Shown: positions 24,044-32,694, counted from the first letter of the stretch. The stretch: 64,000 bases of DNA from Streptomyces griseofuscus (GCF_014673495.1 NZ_CP051006.1:744001-808000), one strand, 5' to 3'. Notes: generated from the sequence alone by a model not told the origin. Made by a program: numbers and translations.

Positions 24044-24221
24044 CCGAGCCCGCCGGATCACCGTGCAACGGCGGGGGCCGCTGCTCGTGGAGGGTCCGGT
24101 CGAGGTGGAACTGGAAGACGGTACGACGGTGTCCTCGGACCGCTTCCGTGTCGCTCTGTGCACCTGTCGGCGCAGCCGCCGCTACCCCTGGTGCGACACA
24201 AGCCATCGACGCAAGGCCTGA
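24024..24221 (+). CDS. CDGSH-type 2Fe-2S protein
   Basis: A 65-residue protein carrying the three-Cys, one-His cluster motif of mitoNEET-like proteins: CTCRRSRRYPWCDTSH matches C-X-C-X2-S-X3-P-X-C-D-X-S-H, with Thr where the usual Gly of CDGSH stands. Such domains hold a labile 2Fe-2S cluster and act in redox sensing or transfer. GTG 24024 lies inside the 3' end of the methyltransferase gene. Co-translation with a heme-oxygenase-like enzyme suggests the CDGSH protein serves as its electron or cluster partner (inference). Confidence 0.9.
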   Translation: MPNEPADRARRITVQRRGPLLVEGPVEVELEDGTTVSSDRFRVALCTCRRSRRYPWCDTSHRRKA

Positions 24222-24237
24222 GCACCGTTCGTTTTTC

Positions 24238-24281
24238 GCCGCTCCCCGGTAGGCCCCCCACGGGCCTGTCCGGGGAGCGGC
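24238..24281. terminator. Long hairpin terminator after the CDGSH gene
   Basis: GCCGCTCCCCGG/CCGGGGAGCGGC form a perfect 12-bp outer stem, extended by an inner AGGCCC/GGGCCT stem. It lies just after the CDGSH stop and between convergent units, so it may stop transcription from both sides. Confidence 0.8.
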
Positions 24282-24436
24282 TCTGTGTGCCGGCAAACCG
24301 GCGGGCGACCCCACTTCGCCCAGCGGTCCGGCGCGAGATCGCGGGTTCCCCGTTCCGAGAGGTCCGCACTCCCCAGTCACGGTCCTGATCCGGTGTGCAC
24401 GGAGACCCTGCGATCCCGGTCCTTGTGCAGCCCTCG

Positions 24437-24871
24437 CTAGAACGCGAAGAGGCTGCCGCCGACGGCATCCCGCTCACAGGAGTTGCCGAACGTGCGCTCG
24501 TAGCTGACCCGCTGGCCCTGCCACACACCCTGGGCGGTGACGACGACGGGGTCGTAGAGCTTGTTGCACCAGACATCGTCGCGCGCCTTGAGGGCGGCGA
24601 AGTCACCGCCGACACCGCGCAGTTCCGCGCAGGCCGCGGGGGCGGCCGGGTGGGTGCCGGAGGAGGTCGGGGCGCAGCTGAGTGTGACGGCGCGTTCGGG
24701 AGTCGCGGTGGCCGCTCCGCCGCCGTGGCCGATGGTCAGCACCAGCGCCGAGGGGGCATAGAGCGAGGCCGGGGCGGCGTCCGGGGCGGCGACGGCGGCC
24801 CCGGTCAGGGGTCCGCAGACGGCGACGGCCGTGAGGCCGAGGGCCGCTGCCCAGCGCGCGGTGTTCCGCAT
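24437..24871 (-). CDS. Subtilisin inhibitor-like secreted protein (SSI family)
   Basis: A 144-residue secreted protease inhibitor. Residues 1-29 are a signal peptide (hydrophobic core [19 protein letters not shown], cleavage likely after AVA). The mature part starts [15 protein letters not shown] and ends [28 protein letters not shown], as in SSI. Four Cys are in the two disulfide positions. The reactive loop reads WCNKLYDPV, putting Lys at P1 where SSI has Met, so trypsin-like proteases rather than subtilisin are the expected targets. ATG 24871 is used because GGAAGG is nine bases upstream; ATG 24880 would have no spacing. Confidence 0.93.
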   Translation of the reverse strand: MRNTARWAAALGLTAVAVCGPLTGAAVAAPDAAPASLYAPSALVLTIGHGGGAATATPERAVTLSCAPTSSGTHPAAPAACAELRGVGGDFAALKARDDVWCNKLYDPVVVTAQGVWQGQRVSYERTFGNSCERDAVGGSLFAF

Positions 24872-25212
24872 GGTGTGCATCCTTCCGCTCGAACTAGACG
24901 GGTGCCGGCTCCGTTTCCGGTAGGACGTCGGAGCGGCGAGCGCCACTCTGCCGAGTCCCCGCCGGAAACACACATCGACCCCACAGGTTTCGGTAACATT
25001 TCGTGTTGAAGCAGTGGCGTGAAGTCACGGAATTCGAACGGCGGGGCCCTGGAACTGGGCGGCACGGGCCCCTGAGAAGTCGTCAATTGGCCGAAAATCA
25101 GCGGTTATTTAATCGTCCGGAAACATTCCGACACCACCGCCCCGGACCCCCTTCATGACTCCCTGTGTTCACCTGATGATCACCGCCCGAGCGGGCCGGG
25201 GCGACCGCCGGT
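24872..25212. other. 341-bp gene-free region upstream of the SSI gene
   Basis: No biased reading frame. The central part (about 24985-25130) is distinctly AT-richer than the surroundings (for example ATTTCGTGTTGAAG and GGTTATTTAATCG), as expected for an SSI promoter, and holds a small CGGAA-ACA-TTCCG inverted repeat near 25118-25130. It also contains the 3' flank of the epoxide-hydrolase gene. Confidence 0.4.
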
Positions 25213-26199
25213 TCAGCCCTGGAGGGTGGCGAGCCAGTCGGTCAGCAGGCGGTTGACCTCGTCGGGGCACTCCTGCTGGATCCAGTGGCCGCAGCCGTCC
25301 AGGAGATGGGAGGCCGACAGGGCGGGGAGGGTGGTGGGGTAGGCGTCGATGGCGTCGGACATCCAGGTGGTGGAGGCGTCCAGGGCGCCGCCGATGAACA
25401 GGGACGGCTGTGCGATCGGGGCTCCGCGGTGCGGGGCGAGGTCTTCCCAGTCCCGGTCCATGTTGCGGTAGCGGTTGAGTGCGCCGGTGACGCCTGCGCG
25501 CTCGAACTCCCCGGCGTAGACGTCGAGATCGTCCTCGCTCAGCCAGGCCGGGAGGACCCCCGCGGGGAAGCGGTCGCGCAGCCGGCCGCCGCGGGCGACG
25601 AAGTGCGGGTCGGGCTCACCCTGGGCGGGCACGGTGTCGGCGGACAGGGCCGCGTAGAAGCCCGCGAGCCAGCCCCGGACATCGGGCTCGATCTCCGCCT
25701 CGGCACGGCCGGGCTCCTGGAAGTAGGAGACGTAGAACTCCTGCTCGGGGCCGCCAATCAGGCCGAAGACATCGGTGGGGCGAGGGCCGCCGGGCGGCGC
25801 GTAGGGGACGCTCAGCAGGCCGACGGCGCGGAAGACCTCGGGGTGGAGCAGGGCGGAGGCGGCGGCGATGTTGGAGCCCCAGTCGTGGCCCACGACCACC
25901 GCGCTCTCCTCACCGAGGACGCGCACGACGGCGACGTTGTCCGCCACCAGGTCGAGCATCCGGTAGGCGTCGGTCGCCGCCGGCTTGGAGGAACGGCCGT
26001 AACCGCGCACGTCGATCGCCACCGCCCGGTAGCCGGCCGCGGCGAGGGCCGGGAGCTGGTGGCGCCAGGAGTACCAGGACTCGGGGAAGCCGTGCACGAG
26101 CAGGACCAGCGGGCCGCTGCCCTGCTCGACCAGGTGCAGGCGCCCGGCAGGGGCCTCGACGGTGCGGTGGCGGAGGGCGGCGGTGGGCTCGGGCTGCAT
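25213..26199 (-). CDS. Alpha/beta hydrolase, epoxide hydrolase-like
   Basis: A 328-residue soluble epoxide-hydrolase-type protein. HGFPESWYSWRHQ carries the oxyanion HG motif, VVGHDWGSNIAA holds an Asp nucleophile in the elbow (epoxide hydrolases and haloalkane dehalogenases, not serine esterases), and GCGHWIQQECPDEVNR holds the catalytic His. Lid tyrosines typical of epoxide hydrolases are present (FYVSYF, NRYRNMDRDWE). Start ATG 26199 has GAGGAGAAG six bases upstream. It is divergent from an XRE/cupin regulator, 141 bp away, which probably controls it. Confidence 0.9.
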   Translation of the reverse strand: MQPEPTAALRHRTVEAPAGRLHLVEQGSGPLVLLVHGFPESWYSWRHQLPALAAAGYRAVAIDVRGYGRSSKPAATDAYRMLDLVADNVAVVRVLGEESAVVVGHDWGSNIAAASALLHPEVFRAVGLLSVPYAPPGGPRPTDVFGLIGGPEQEFYVSYFQEPGRAEAEIEPDVRGWLAGFYAALSADTVPAQGEPDPHFVARGGRLRDRFPAGVLPAWLSEDDLDVYAGEFERAGVTGALNRYRNMDRDWEDLAPHRGAPIAQPSLFIGGALDASTTWMSDAIDAYPTTLPALSASHLLDGCGHWIQQECPDEVNRLLTDWLATLQG

Positions 26200-26340
26200 G
26201 GACTTCTCCTCGGTTCGCGGCGTTCGCGGCTTTCCGTCGATCATGCGACGCGACACCCACCCGACGCGATCAGCGTTGACATTCTGGCAAACTCGCAGAA
26301 CAGAGCAGTGAAGCGGCATGGTCTACAGGAGGGAGCGGGA

Positions 26341-26997
26341 GTGGTGGCGGTCGACGACGTGGACGGCACGCTGGCCGCGCTGGGGCCCCGGTTGCGGGCC
26401 GCGCGTGAGCGCCACGGCGCGACTCTCGCCGGCGTCAGCGGCGCGACCGGCATCGCGTCCAGCACGCTGTCCCGGATTGAGACCGGCCGGCGCAGGCCCA
26501 CCCTGGAGGTGCTGCTGCAACTCTCGAAGGAATACGGCGTCGGCCTGGACGAGCTGGCCGGCACGGCACCCGCCCCCGCGGCCGAGCCGCGCGCCACGGC
26601 ACCGCTGAGCTTCGGCGACGACAAAGCAGTACTGCCGCTGACCCGGTACGTCGGCGGCCTGCACGCCCACAAGCACGTCCTGCCCGCCCTTGAGGAGGAC
26701 CCGCCCACGCGTCCCCGTCAGGTCTCCCACGACGGCTACGAGTGGCTGTGCGTCCTGTACGGGCGGCTGTGGCTCGCGCTCGGCGACCAGGACCTCCTTC
26801 TGACCGCCGGAGACGTCGCCGAGTTCGACACCCGCACCCCGCACGGAGTGACGAACACCAGCCCCGGCGCCCCGGTCGAATACCTGATCATGTTCGGCCC
26901 CCAGGGCGAACGCCTCCGCCCACGCACCCCTGCGACCACTGACCGCGGGAACCTCCGGCGGAACCGCGCCCGGGCCGACCCAAAAGAACAGCCGTAG
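26341..26997 (+). CDS. XRE-family regulator with C-terminal cupin sensor
   Basis: A 218-residue two-domain regulator: an N-terminal helix-turn-helix (LRAARERHGATLAGVSGATG, SSTLSRIETGRRRPTLEVLL) and a C-terminal cupin (about residues 95-195; HDGYEWLCVLYGRLWLAL and GDVAEFDTRTPHGVTN contain the two cupin motifs). Such proteins sense a small ligand or metal through the cupin barrel. The start GTG has AGGAGGG seven bases upstream. Divergent from the epoxide-hydrolase gene, its most likely target. Confidence 0.93.
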   Translation: MVAVDDVDGTLAALGPRLRAARERHGATLAGVSGATGIASSTLSRIETGRRRPTLEVLLQLSKEYGVGLDELAGTAPAPAAEPRATAPLSFGDDKAVLPLTRYVGGLHAHKHVLPALEEDPPTRPRQVSHDGYEWLCVLYGRLWLALGDQDLLLTAGDVAEFDTRTPHGVTNTSPGAPVEYLIMFGPQGERLRPRTPATTDRGNLRRNRARADPKEQP

Positions 26998-27200
26998 CGG
27001 AGCATCCGGCGAGCGTTCTTGGCTGTGTGCTGATGGGCAATGGCGGGGGCCACCGCCCCGAAGTCCCCGAGCCGTACCACTCTCAAGGGTGAGCCCTGTC
27101 CAAGCAAACGCTCGACTCGCCAGATCGCCTGCTGATTCGTCAGTTGGAAGGCTCGGTCACAACGGGGCTGCTGAGAGTCCGAGTTGGCCAGTTTGGTGCC

Positions 27201-27500
27201 TCACCTGGCCACCTCGTCCCCAGCGAGGGTGCCGACCGCGGCAAGATTCCGTACGTCACGTAGCCGGCGAAAAGCGTTCTCGGAGGCGACGAATACGTTC
27301 GACGCGGCCGTGATCGACATCTGGTAGTGCACGCCGTAGCACGGAGCGAAGCTGTCGCGGGCGGAACGATCTCGTTCGACCAAGTCCACGGTCTGATCGC
27401 GGGCCAGACTACGGAAGTTGTTGCGGGCCTGAGAGAGGCACGCGAGGTACTCGCCGTACAGGGTGCCGACCACGGCACTGGCCAGTGTTGTCCAAGGCAC
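27201..27500 (-). CDS. Hypothetical protein, possibly truncated (99 aa)
   Basis: Not recognised. The minus frame has moderately biased codons and a natural-looking composition (TLYGEYLACLSQARNNFRSLA, YGVHYQMSITAASNVF), unlike the opposite strand. The third-position bias is weaker than in neighbouring genes, and there is no good ribosome-binding site at GTG 27500. It may be a degraded or recently acquired gene. It lies divergent from the barstar-domain gene; a pairing is speculative. Confidence 0.35.
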   Translation of the reverse strand: MPWTTLASAVVGTLYGEYLACLSQARNNFRSLARDQTVDLVERDRSARDSFAPCYGVHYQMSITAASNVFVASENAFRRLRDVRNLAAVGTLAGDEVAR

Positions 27501-27602
27501 GGCCAGAGGGCAGGACGCGTGCCGACGCGCCAAAAGCCCGCTGAACGCCGGGTGCTCAGTCGGCCACCGACAACAGCGCCCTTCGCACCGTAGGGTCGGA
27601 AC

Positions 27603-28484
27603 ATGTCGTCCGAAGACCTCCGGTTTCCCACGGCCAAGCACTGGCAGGGCTGCACGGATGTGCACGACTTCCTGGACCAGATCCGTCTCCGGCCCGACAT
27701 GTGGCTGTCCGGCGGCTCGCTCCACGATCTACAGACGATGCTGATCGGCTATCAGGTAGCTGTTGGCGTGCACTCCATCGACGAGGGGTACGACTTCTGG
27801 CATGGCGGAGCCTTCAGCCAATGGCTCGGAACACACCTGGGCGGCTCCAGTCCACTCGGCTGGGCAGCCGACATCGAACGCAACACCCCACGCGGTTCGA
27901 CCCCCGTCGAGGAGTTCTTCCGTCTCCTCGACGCCTACCGAAGTGACGCGTCACATGCTCCAGCGCAGGCCACCGCGACGACTCGGCCCCCCGGCATCGA
28001 ATACATGATCAACACTTTCGTCACTCTCTTCTGGCGCAAGCGTCTCCTGACACAAGCGACCGAACGTCTCGAAGACTGCGGCTTCCAGGTGATCTGTCTG
28101 GAGGCCGGACGATGGAGCACGGCGCGAGATATGCACCGTGCCATGGCCGCGGCCCTGGACTTCCCCGACCACTACGGGCACAACCTGGACGCGCTCAACG
28201 ACTGCCTCGGCGACGTGGCCTGCTACGGCGGCTACGACGATGCTCCCGAGGGCGCCGGGCTGGTCCTCGTCCTCACCGACTACGACCGGTTCGCGACGGC
28301 CTGCCCCAGGGCGGCCCAGGTCGTCCTGGACATCATCGCCGACCAGGCCAGGAAGGCATCTGTACTTCGCCGCCGTCTGATCTGCCTGGTCCAGAGCAAC
28401 GACCCGCAGATCCGGTTCGACCCCGTCGGAGCCATGCCCGTCATGTGGAACAGCGATGAATGGGCGGACGACAAGCGCGGCTGA
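27603..28484 (+). CDS. Barstar-domain protein with N-terminal partner domain
   Basis: A 293-residue protein. The C-terminal part (about residues 165-285) matches the barstar fold, the inhibitor of barnase-type RNases: RDMHRAMAAALDFPDHYG and NLDALNDCLGDV are its signature region. The N-terminal part (about residues 15-115; RLRPDMWLSGGSLHDLQTML, GYDFWHGGAFSQWL) is a separate domain often seen beside immunity proteins. It should therefore be an immunity protein against a secreted or contact-delivered nuclease. No toxin gene is visible nearby, so it is an orphan or its partner lies outside the window. Confidence 0.82.
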   Translation: MSSEDLRFPTAKHWQGCTDVHDFLDQIRLRPDMWLSGGSLHDLQTMLIGYQVAVGVHSIDEGYDFWHGGAFSQWLGTHLGGSSPLGWAADIERNTPRGSTPVEEFFRLLDAYRSDASHAPAQATATTRPPGIEYMINTFVTLFWRKRLLTQATERLEDCGFQVICLEAGRWSTARDMHRAMAAALDFPDHYGHNLDALNDCLGDVACYGGYDDAPEGAGLVLVLTDYDRFATACPRAAQVVLDIIADQARKASVLRRRLICLVQSNDPQIRFDPVGAMPVMWNSDEWADDKRG

Positions 28485-28838
28485 GCGGGTGGCACCAGTG
28501 GGAGACGATCAGCGCTGACACAGCGAGCCAGGTTATGGCCGCGGCTCGCCAGGCGGTGACGACACGCCCTTCGTCTTAGCGCCACCATCCGGAAGCGTCC
28601 GATCCCCTCGCCGATCGTGCCGAGATGACGAAACGCCTCCACCACGAAACGGACTCACCGGCCCAGCGGCACCCGTCATCGTCGGCCCACGCCGCATAGC
28701 GCCGACGGTGTCCCCGTGGGCACAAGCCCTGGGGACCGTCGCGCTCGGCGTCGTCATCACCCTCGTCATCGCGATGCTGCGGGCGTTCGTGGAAGTCGAC
28801 CGGGCGACCGGATGGCCGCCGGAAGTCGAGGGCTGCCT
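28485..28838. other. 354-bp region with a possible membrane-protein fragment
   Basis: No intact gene. On the plus strand, 28708-28838 encodes a plausible start of a one-helix membrane protein (GTVALGVVITLVIAMLRAF) that stops making sense exactly where the convergent oxidoreductase gene begins, so it looks like a truncated remnant. 28485-28707 shows no codon bias. Confidence 0.3.
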
Positions 28839-29435
28839 TCAGCGGGCGATTGTGATGGCGAAGGGGGCGAGGCCGTTGGAGCGGATGATGGGCGGTACGA
28901 AAAGGATCGCGGCCTCCGTGGCGCGGGCGGTGTGGATTCCGCCGAGGTCGGTGATCCATTCACTGCGCCAGCCGAGGGTGCTGAGCAGTTCGCGGACGGT
29001 CTGCTTGGCCCGCGGGTCCTCGCCGGAGAGGAAGGCTTCCGGTGTCTGGGTGAGGGTGGCCGGCGCGGTCATCACCGGGAAGAGCATGGTGTTGAGTGTC
29101 TTGACGACGCGCGTTTCGGGGAGTGCTTCCTGGAGTTGCTCGGCGAGGCTGGAGCCGGGGTAGATCAGGGCGGCGGGCAGACCGTCGGGGCCGTCGACGG
29201 TGGCGTTGGAGACGTCGATCAGGATCTTACCGCGCAGTTCGTCGCGCAGGGCGGAGAGCCGGTCGAGCGAACCGGCGCCCGGTGTGGCGTTGATGACGAT
29301 CTGTGCGGTGCGGGCCGCCTCGGCCGCGGCGCCCGGCGTGCGGTCCGCCACCCTCACCTCGTGCCCTGCACGGGTGAGGGCCGTGGCCAGGTTGCCGCCG
29401 ACGCGGCCGTTTCCGAGGACGGTGATCGTGGTCAT
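28839..29435 (-). CDS. NAD(P)-binding oxidoreductase, F420-dependent NADP reductase-like
   Basis: A 198-residue Rossmann-fold protein related to F420H2:NADP oxidoreductases and ProC-like enzymes. The dinucleotide motif is ITVLGNGRVGGNLATAL, and VRVADRTPGA after beta-2 suggests NADP. ILIDVSNATVDG and VVKTLNTMLFPVM are family-typical. The C-terminal helix ends PIIRSNGLAPFAITIAR. It lies 38 bp downstream of the inositol-monophosphatase-like gene on the same strand, so the two probably form an operon controlled by the divergent LysR protein. Confidence 0.85.
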   Translation of the reverse strand: MTTITVLGNGRVGGNLATALTRAGHEVRVADRTPGAAAEAARTAQIVINATPGAGSLDRLSALRDELRGKILIDVSNATVDGPDGLPAALIYPGSSLAEQLQEALPETRVVKTLNTMLFPVMTAPATLTQTPEAFLSGEDPRAKQTVRELLSTLGWRSEWITDLGGIHTARATEAAILFVPPIIRSNGLAPFAITIAR

Positions 29436-29473
29436 GGTGGTCCGGTTCCTCCGTGTGCGGTGGTGGTGCGCTG

Positions 29474-30292
29474 TCAGCGGGTGAGGGTGGTGACGGCCTG
29501 GCTGTGGATGCCGGGCGCGCAGGCCAGGAAGCTCTCGCTGTGCGGGGTCCAGGGGCGGCCCTTGGCGTCGGAGATCCGTCCGCCGGCCTCGGTGACGAGC
29601 AGTGCCCCCGGCAGGAGGTCCGCGCGGGCGCCGGCGAACTGCCAGAAGGCGTCGATCCGGCCGGCGGCCACGTGCAGCAGGTGCAGGGTGGCGGGGACGG
29701 CGGTACGGACGACGAGCGCGTCGCTGAGCATGGCGGTGATCGAGGAGCCGACGCGGCGCACGACGTCGTCCTCCTCGCCGGGCCGGGCCTGGCTGGTGGC
29801 CACGATGCTCAGGCCGAGGTCCGTGGTCGGGGCGACGTCGAGCGGGCGGCCGTCGAGGTGGGCGCCCGCGCCGGTGAGCGCGGTGTAGGTCTCGCCGGTC
29901 ATCGGCACGTGGACGGCGGTCAGCACGGGCCGGTTGTCGCGCACGAGGGTGGCGGTCACCGCCCACTCCGGCAGGGCGTGCAGATGGTTGATGTTCCCTT
30001 CGGCCGGGTCCACGACCCACCATTCGCCGGGCGGCAGCGCCCCGCCGACCAGTTCGTCCTCGACCCAGCCGGCGTGCGGGCGCAGCCGCGTGAGGCGGGG
30101 GCGCAGGATGTCGAGGGCCGTGTCGTCGTTGGCGGCGAGCGCACGCATCAGCTCCTCGCGGGTCTGGTGGCGGACCACCTCTCCGAAGCGCTCGCGGAGC
30201 GCGGAGCCGGCCGCGCGCACGGCGATCGCGGTCCGGTCGAGGAGCTCGATGTCGGAGGTGGCGACGTCGGCGGCCTCAAGGGTTTCGGACAT
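29474..30292 (-). CDS. Inositol monophosphatase-like protein with altered metal site
   Basis: A 272-residue protein of the inositol monophosphatase superfamily. The metal-binding motif that is normally DPxDGT reads VDPAEGNINHLH, so the second Asp is Glu and Thr is Asn. The C-terminal WD motif is replaced by GARADLLPGALLVTEAGG, and the usual GEE is EDE. Such changes suggest weak or different chemistry, or a non-catalytic role. The start ATG is preceded by AAAGGGAGT at good spacing. First gene of a two-gene unit with the NADP oxidoreductase, divergent from LysR. Confidence 0.82.
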   Translation of the reverse strand: MSETLEAADVATSDIELLDRTAIAVRAAGSALRERFGEVVRHQTREELMRALAANDDTALDILRPRLTRLRPHAGWVEDELVGGALPPGEWWVVDPAEGNINHLHALPEWAVTATLVRDNRPVLTAVHVPMTGETYTALTGAGAHLDGRPLDVAPTTDLGLSIVATSQARPGEEDDVVRRVGSSITAMLSDALVVRTAVPATLHLLHVAAGRIDAFWQFAGARADLLPGALLVTEAGGRISDAKGRPWTPHSESFLACAPGIHSQAVTTLTR

Positions 30293-30385
30293 GGTGTAAC
30301 TCCCTTTGAGTATTGGGGGGTTGAGGCTGGTGAGGCCGAGTCCGGCGCTCTGGTCCTGCGCTCTGGTCTCGAAGGTATAGAGCCC

Positions 30386-30401
30386 TTTGATTAACTTCAA
30401 A
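30386..30401. promoter_or_regulatory. Inverted repeat in the LysR divergent promoter
   Basis: TTTGA-TTAACT-TCAAA (30386-30401) lies in the AT-rich gap between the monophosphatase-like and LysR genes, 30 bp before the LysR start. It fits the T-N11-A interrupted-dyad form of LysR-type binding sites. Confidence 0.5.
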
Positions 30402-30431
30402 TGCATGTCAGGCACGGCTAGGATTACTCCT

Positions 30432-31337
30432 ATGCAACTGGATTTGAACCTCCTGGCCGCGCTCGACGCGTTGCTGGAGGAGGGCAGTGTGACCGGGGCG
30501 GCTGCGCGCCTGCATGTCACCGCCCCCGCGATGAGCCGGAGTCTGGGCCGGATCCGGCGCACCACCGGGGACCAGATCCTGGTGCGCACCGGGCGGACGA
30601 TGACCCCGACGCCGTACGCGATCGCCGTACGGGAACAGGTGCACGAGCTGTTGCATCAGGTCCAGGGAGTGCTGGCACCGAGCCGTGAACTCGATCTGGC
30701 GACGCTGGAACGCACCTTCACGCTCCGCTGGCACGACTCCCTGGTCGCCCTGAGCGGCCCCGCACTGCTCGCCGCCGCGCGCGCGGAGGCGCCGGGCGTA
30801 CGACTGCGCTTCGTCGCCGAATCGAGCCTCGACACACCGGAGTTGCGGCGCGGCGAGGTGGACTTGGAGGCGAATGCCAACCGCCCGAGCGCACCGGACA
30901 TCCGAGCCGAGAGCGTCGGCGCGACCCGTCTCGTCATCGCCGTACGGAAGGGGCATCCCCTCGCCCGGGGCGGGGCCGTCACCGCGGCGCAGTACGCCGC
31001 CGCCGAGCACGTGAACGTCTCGCGGCGCGGCAACCTCACCAATGCTATCGACGATGCCCTCGGGACGCTCGGCCTCACCCGCCGCGTGGTGGCCACCGCG
31101 CCCACGGAAGCGGCCGCGCTGGAGTTCGCGCGCGGCTCCGATCTGCTGGTCAGTGTCCCCGAGGCCACCACACGCTCCGCCGCCGCCGACCTCGGCCTGG
31201 TCGTGCTCCCGCTGCCGCTCGAACTGCCGTCGGCATCGGTCTATCTGTCGTGGCATCAGCGCTACGACACCGACCACGCCCACACCTGGCTGCGCGGGCT
31301 GGCACGGACCGCACTGACCATGCGCGAGGCGCCGTAG
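30432..31337 (+). CDS. LysR family transcriptional regulator
   Basis: A 301-residue LysR-type regulator. The N-terminal winged helix is typical (LDLNLLAALDALLEEGSVTGAAARLHVTAPAM contains the HTH, followed by SRSLGRIRRTTGDQILVR), then a periplasmic-binding-like effector domain (about residues 90-295). ATG 30432 begins exactly at the conserved MxLDLNLL. It is divergent from the monophosphatase-like/NADP oxidoreductase pair, with a TTTGA/TCAAA dyad between them, so it most likely controls that pair. Confidence 0.95.
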   Translation: MQLDLNLLAALDALLEEGSVTGAAARLHVTAPAMSRSLGRIRRTTGDQILVRTGRTMTPTPYAIAVREQVHELLHQVQGVLAPSRELDLATLERTFTLRWHDSLVALSGPALLAAARAEAPGVRLRFVAESSLDTPELRRGEVDLEANANRPSAPDIRAESVGATRLVIAVRKGHPLARGGAVTAAQYAAAEHVNVSRRGNLTNAIDDALGTLGLTRRVVATAPTEAAALEFARGSDLLVSVPEATTRSAAADLGLVVLPLPLELPSASVYLSWHQRYDTDHAHTWLRGLARTALTMREAP

Positions 31338-31405
31338 ACGGGCGATGAGGCCCCAGAGACACGCGAGTTGACGCTGTGCCCCTTCTGCGGCACCAGGCAC
31401 GCGAA

Positions 31406-31441
31406 AGCCGGCGACCGGCGGTTTCCTGCCGGTCGCCGGCT
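31406..31441. terminator. Hairpin between convergent LysR and MFS genes
   Basis: AGCCGGCGACCGGC/GCCGGTCGCCGGCT give a perfect 14-bp stem with an 8-nt loop. Placed between two convergent stops, it can act in both directions. Confidence 0.8.
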
Positions 31442-31485
31442 CGGGCGCCGCGTGGTGCAGCGGCCACCGGGCACCCCTTCGAGGT

Positions 31486-32694
31486 TCAGGACTCCGGGGC
31501 CGGGCGGGGGATCAGGCCGTGGACGGCGGCGGCCGCGAGGGCGACGGCGACGCCGGCCAGGCACAGCGCGCGGGCGGTGATTCCGTGGTCGACCAGGATG
31601 CCGCCGAGGGCCGCGCCAAGGGCCTGGCCCAGGTAGATGCCGGAGGAGTTGAAGGAGATCACGACGCTGGGCAGCGTCGGCGCGAGCGCGGTCAGGCGGT
31701 GGTTGTTCGGGGTGGCCAGGGCCCAGCCGGCGGCGCCGTTGAGCACCATGACGACGATCACGGGGACCATCGAGGTGCACACGGTCAGCGCCGCGAGGGT
31801 GACGATCAGCAGGGCGATCGCGACGGTGAGGGTGCGGGCCGCGCCCAGCCGGTCGGTGAGCCAGCCGCTGCCGAAGGAGCCGAAGATGCCGCCGACGCCC
31901 CAGGCGAGCAGCGCGGCCGCGAGGCCGGTGCCGTGGATGTGGGCGATCTGCCCGAGCACGGTGGCGGTGTAGGTGTAGACCATGATGCTGCCGCCGCTGG
32001 CCAGGAGCATGAAGGCCACCATGGCGACGACCCGGCGGTTGGCCAGTACGGCGAACCGCCGCGCGAGCGGGATCGCCGGCGGTATCGGCAGACCGGGCAG
32101 CACCACCACGACACCGAGCAGGGCCAGGGCGCCGACGGCCGCGACGAAGACGAGGCCGGCCTCCCAGGACAGGTGCTGGCCGATGGCGGTGCCGACGGGG
32201 ACACCGAAGACCGTGCCGACGGTCAGACCGCCCAGGATCATCGACAGCGCGCGGCCACGGGCGGCGGGCCCGGCGAGCGCGGCCGCGGCGGCGGAGGCGT
32301 TCGGGGTGTACAGGGCCGCGCCGAGGCCCGCGACGACACGCGCCGTGAGCAGCAGGGGCAGGTCGGGCGCGGCGGCCGAGGCGAGGTTGGCGAGGACGAA
32401 CAGGGCGAGCGCGACCACGAGCAGGGGCTTGCGGGGCAGCCGGCTGGTCAGCGCGGCCAGGAACGGCGCGGTGAGGCCGTAGGCCAGCGCGAACGCGGTG
32501 ATGGTCTGCCCGGCGGCGCCGGTGGAGATGCACAGACCATGGGCGATCTGCGGGAGGATGCCGGCCAGTACGAACGAGTCGGTGCCCATGGCGAACGAGC
32601 CGAGGGCGAGGACGGCGACGGGCCTTCCCCAGGCGGGCGAAGACGTGGCGGGGGCGGGGCTGTTGATGCCCGCGGCAGTGGATGACGTGGTCAC
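31486..32694 (-). CDS. MFS transporter, DHA1 (12-TMS) type
   Basis: A 402-residue efflux-type major facilitator, similar in layout to AraJ/YdhP-like arabinose and drug exporters. Motifs: FAMGTDSFVLAGILPQIAHG in helix 1, motif A-like LTSRLPRKPLL, GLGAALYTPNASAAAA, and motif C-like LTVGTVFGVPVGTAIG. Twelve hydrophobic helices fit the length. GTG 32694 is taken as start because upstream codons lose bias. It is divergent from an XRE/MmyB regulator, a common pairing in which the regulator represses the pump. Confidence 0.9.
   Translation of the reverse strand: MTTSSTAAGINSPAPATSSPAWGRPVAVLALGSFAMGTDSFVLAGILPQIAHGLCISTGAAGQTITAFALAYGLTAPFLAALTSRLPRKPLLVVALALFVLANLASAAAPDLPLLLTARVVAGLGAALYTPNASAAAAALAGPAARGRALSMILGGLTVGTVFGVPVGTAIGQHLSWEAGLVFVAAVGALALLGVVVVLPGLPIPPAIPLARRFAVLANRRVVAMVAFMLLASGGSIMVYTYTATVLGQIAHIHGTGLAAALLAWGVGGIFGSFGSGWLTDRLGAARTLTVAIALLIVTLAALTVCTSMVPVIVVMVLNGAAGWALATPNNHRLTALAPTLPSVVISFNSSGIYLGQALGAALGGILVDHGITARALCLAGVAVALAAAAVHGLIPRPAPES

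Noticed and set aside
27140..27700. Longer minus-strand reading frames over the 5' part of the barstar gene
   Set aside because: They run antisense into the well-biased barstar gene; only 27201-27500 keeps a natural composition.
28708..29163. A plus-strand membrane-protein gene continuing past 28838
   Set aside because: Only the first 40 or so codons look natural; the rest is antisense to the oxidoreductase gene.
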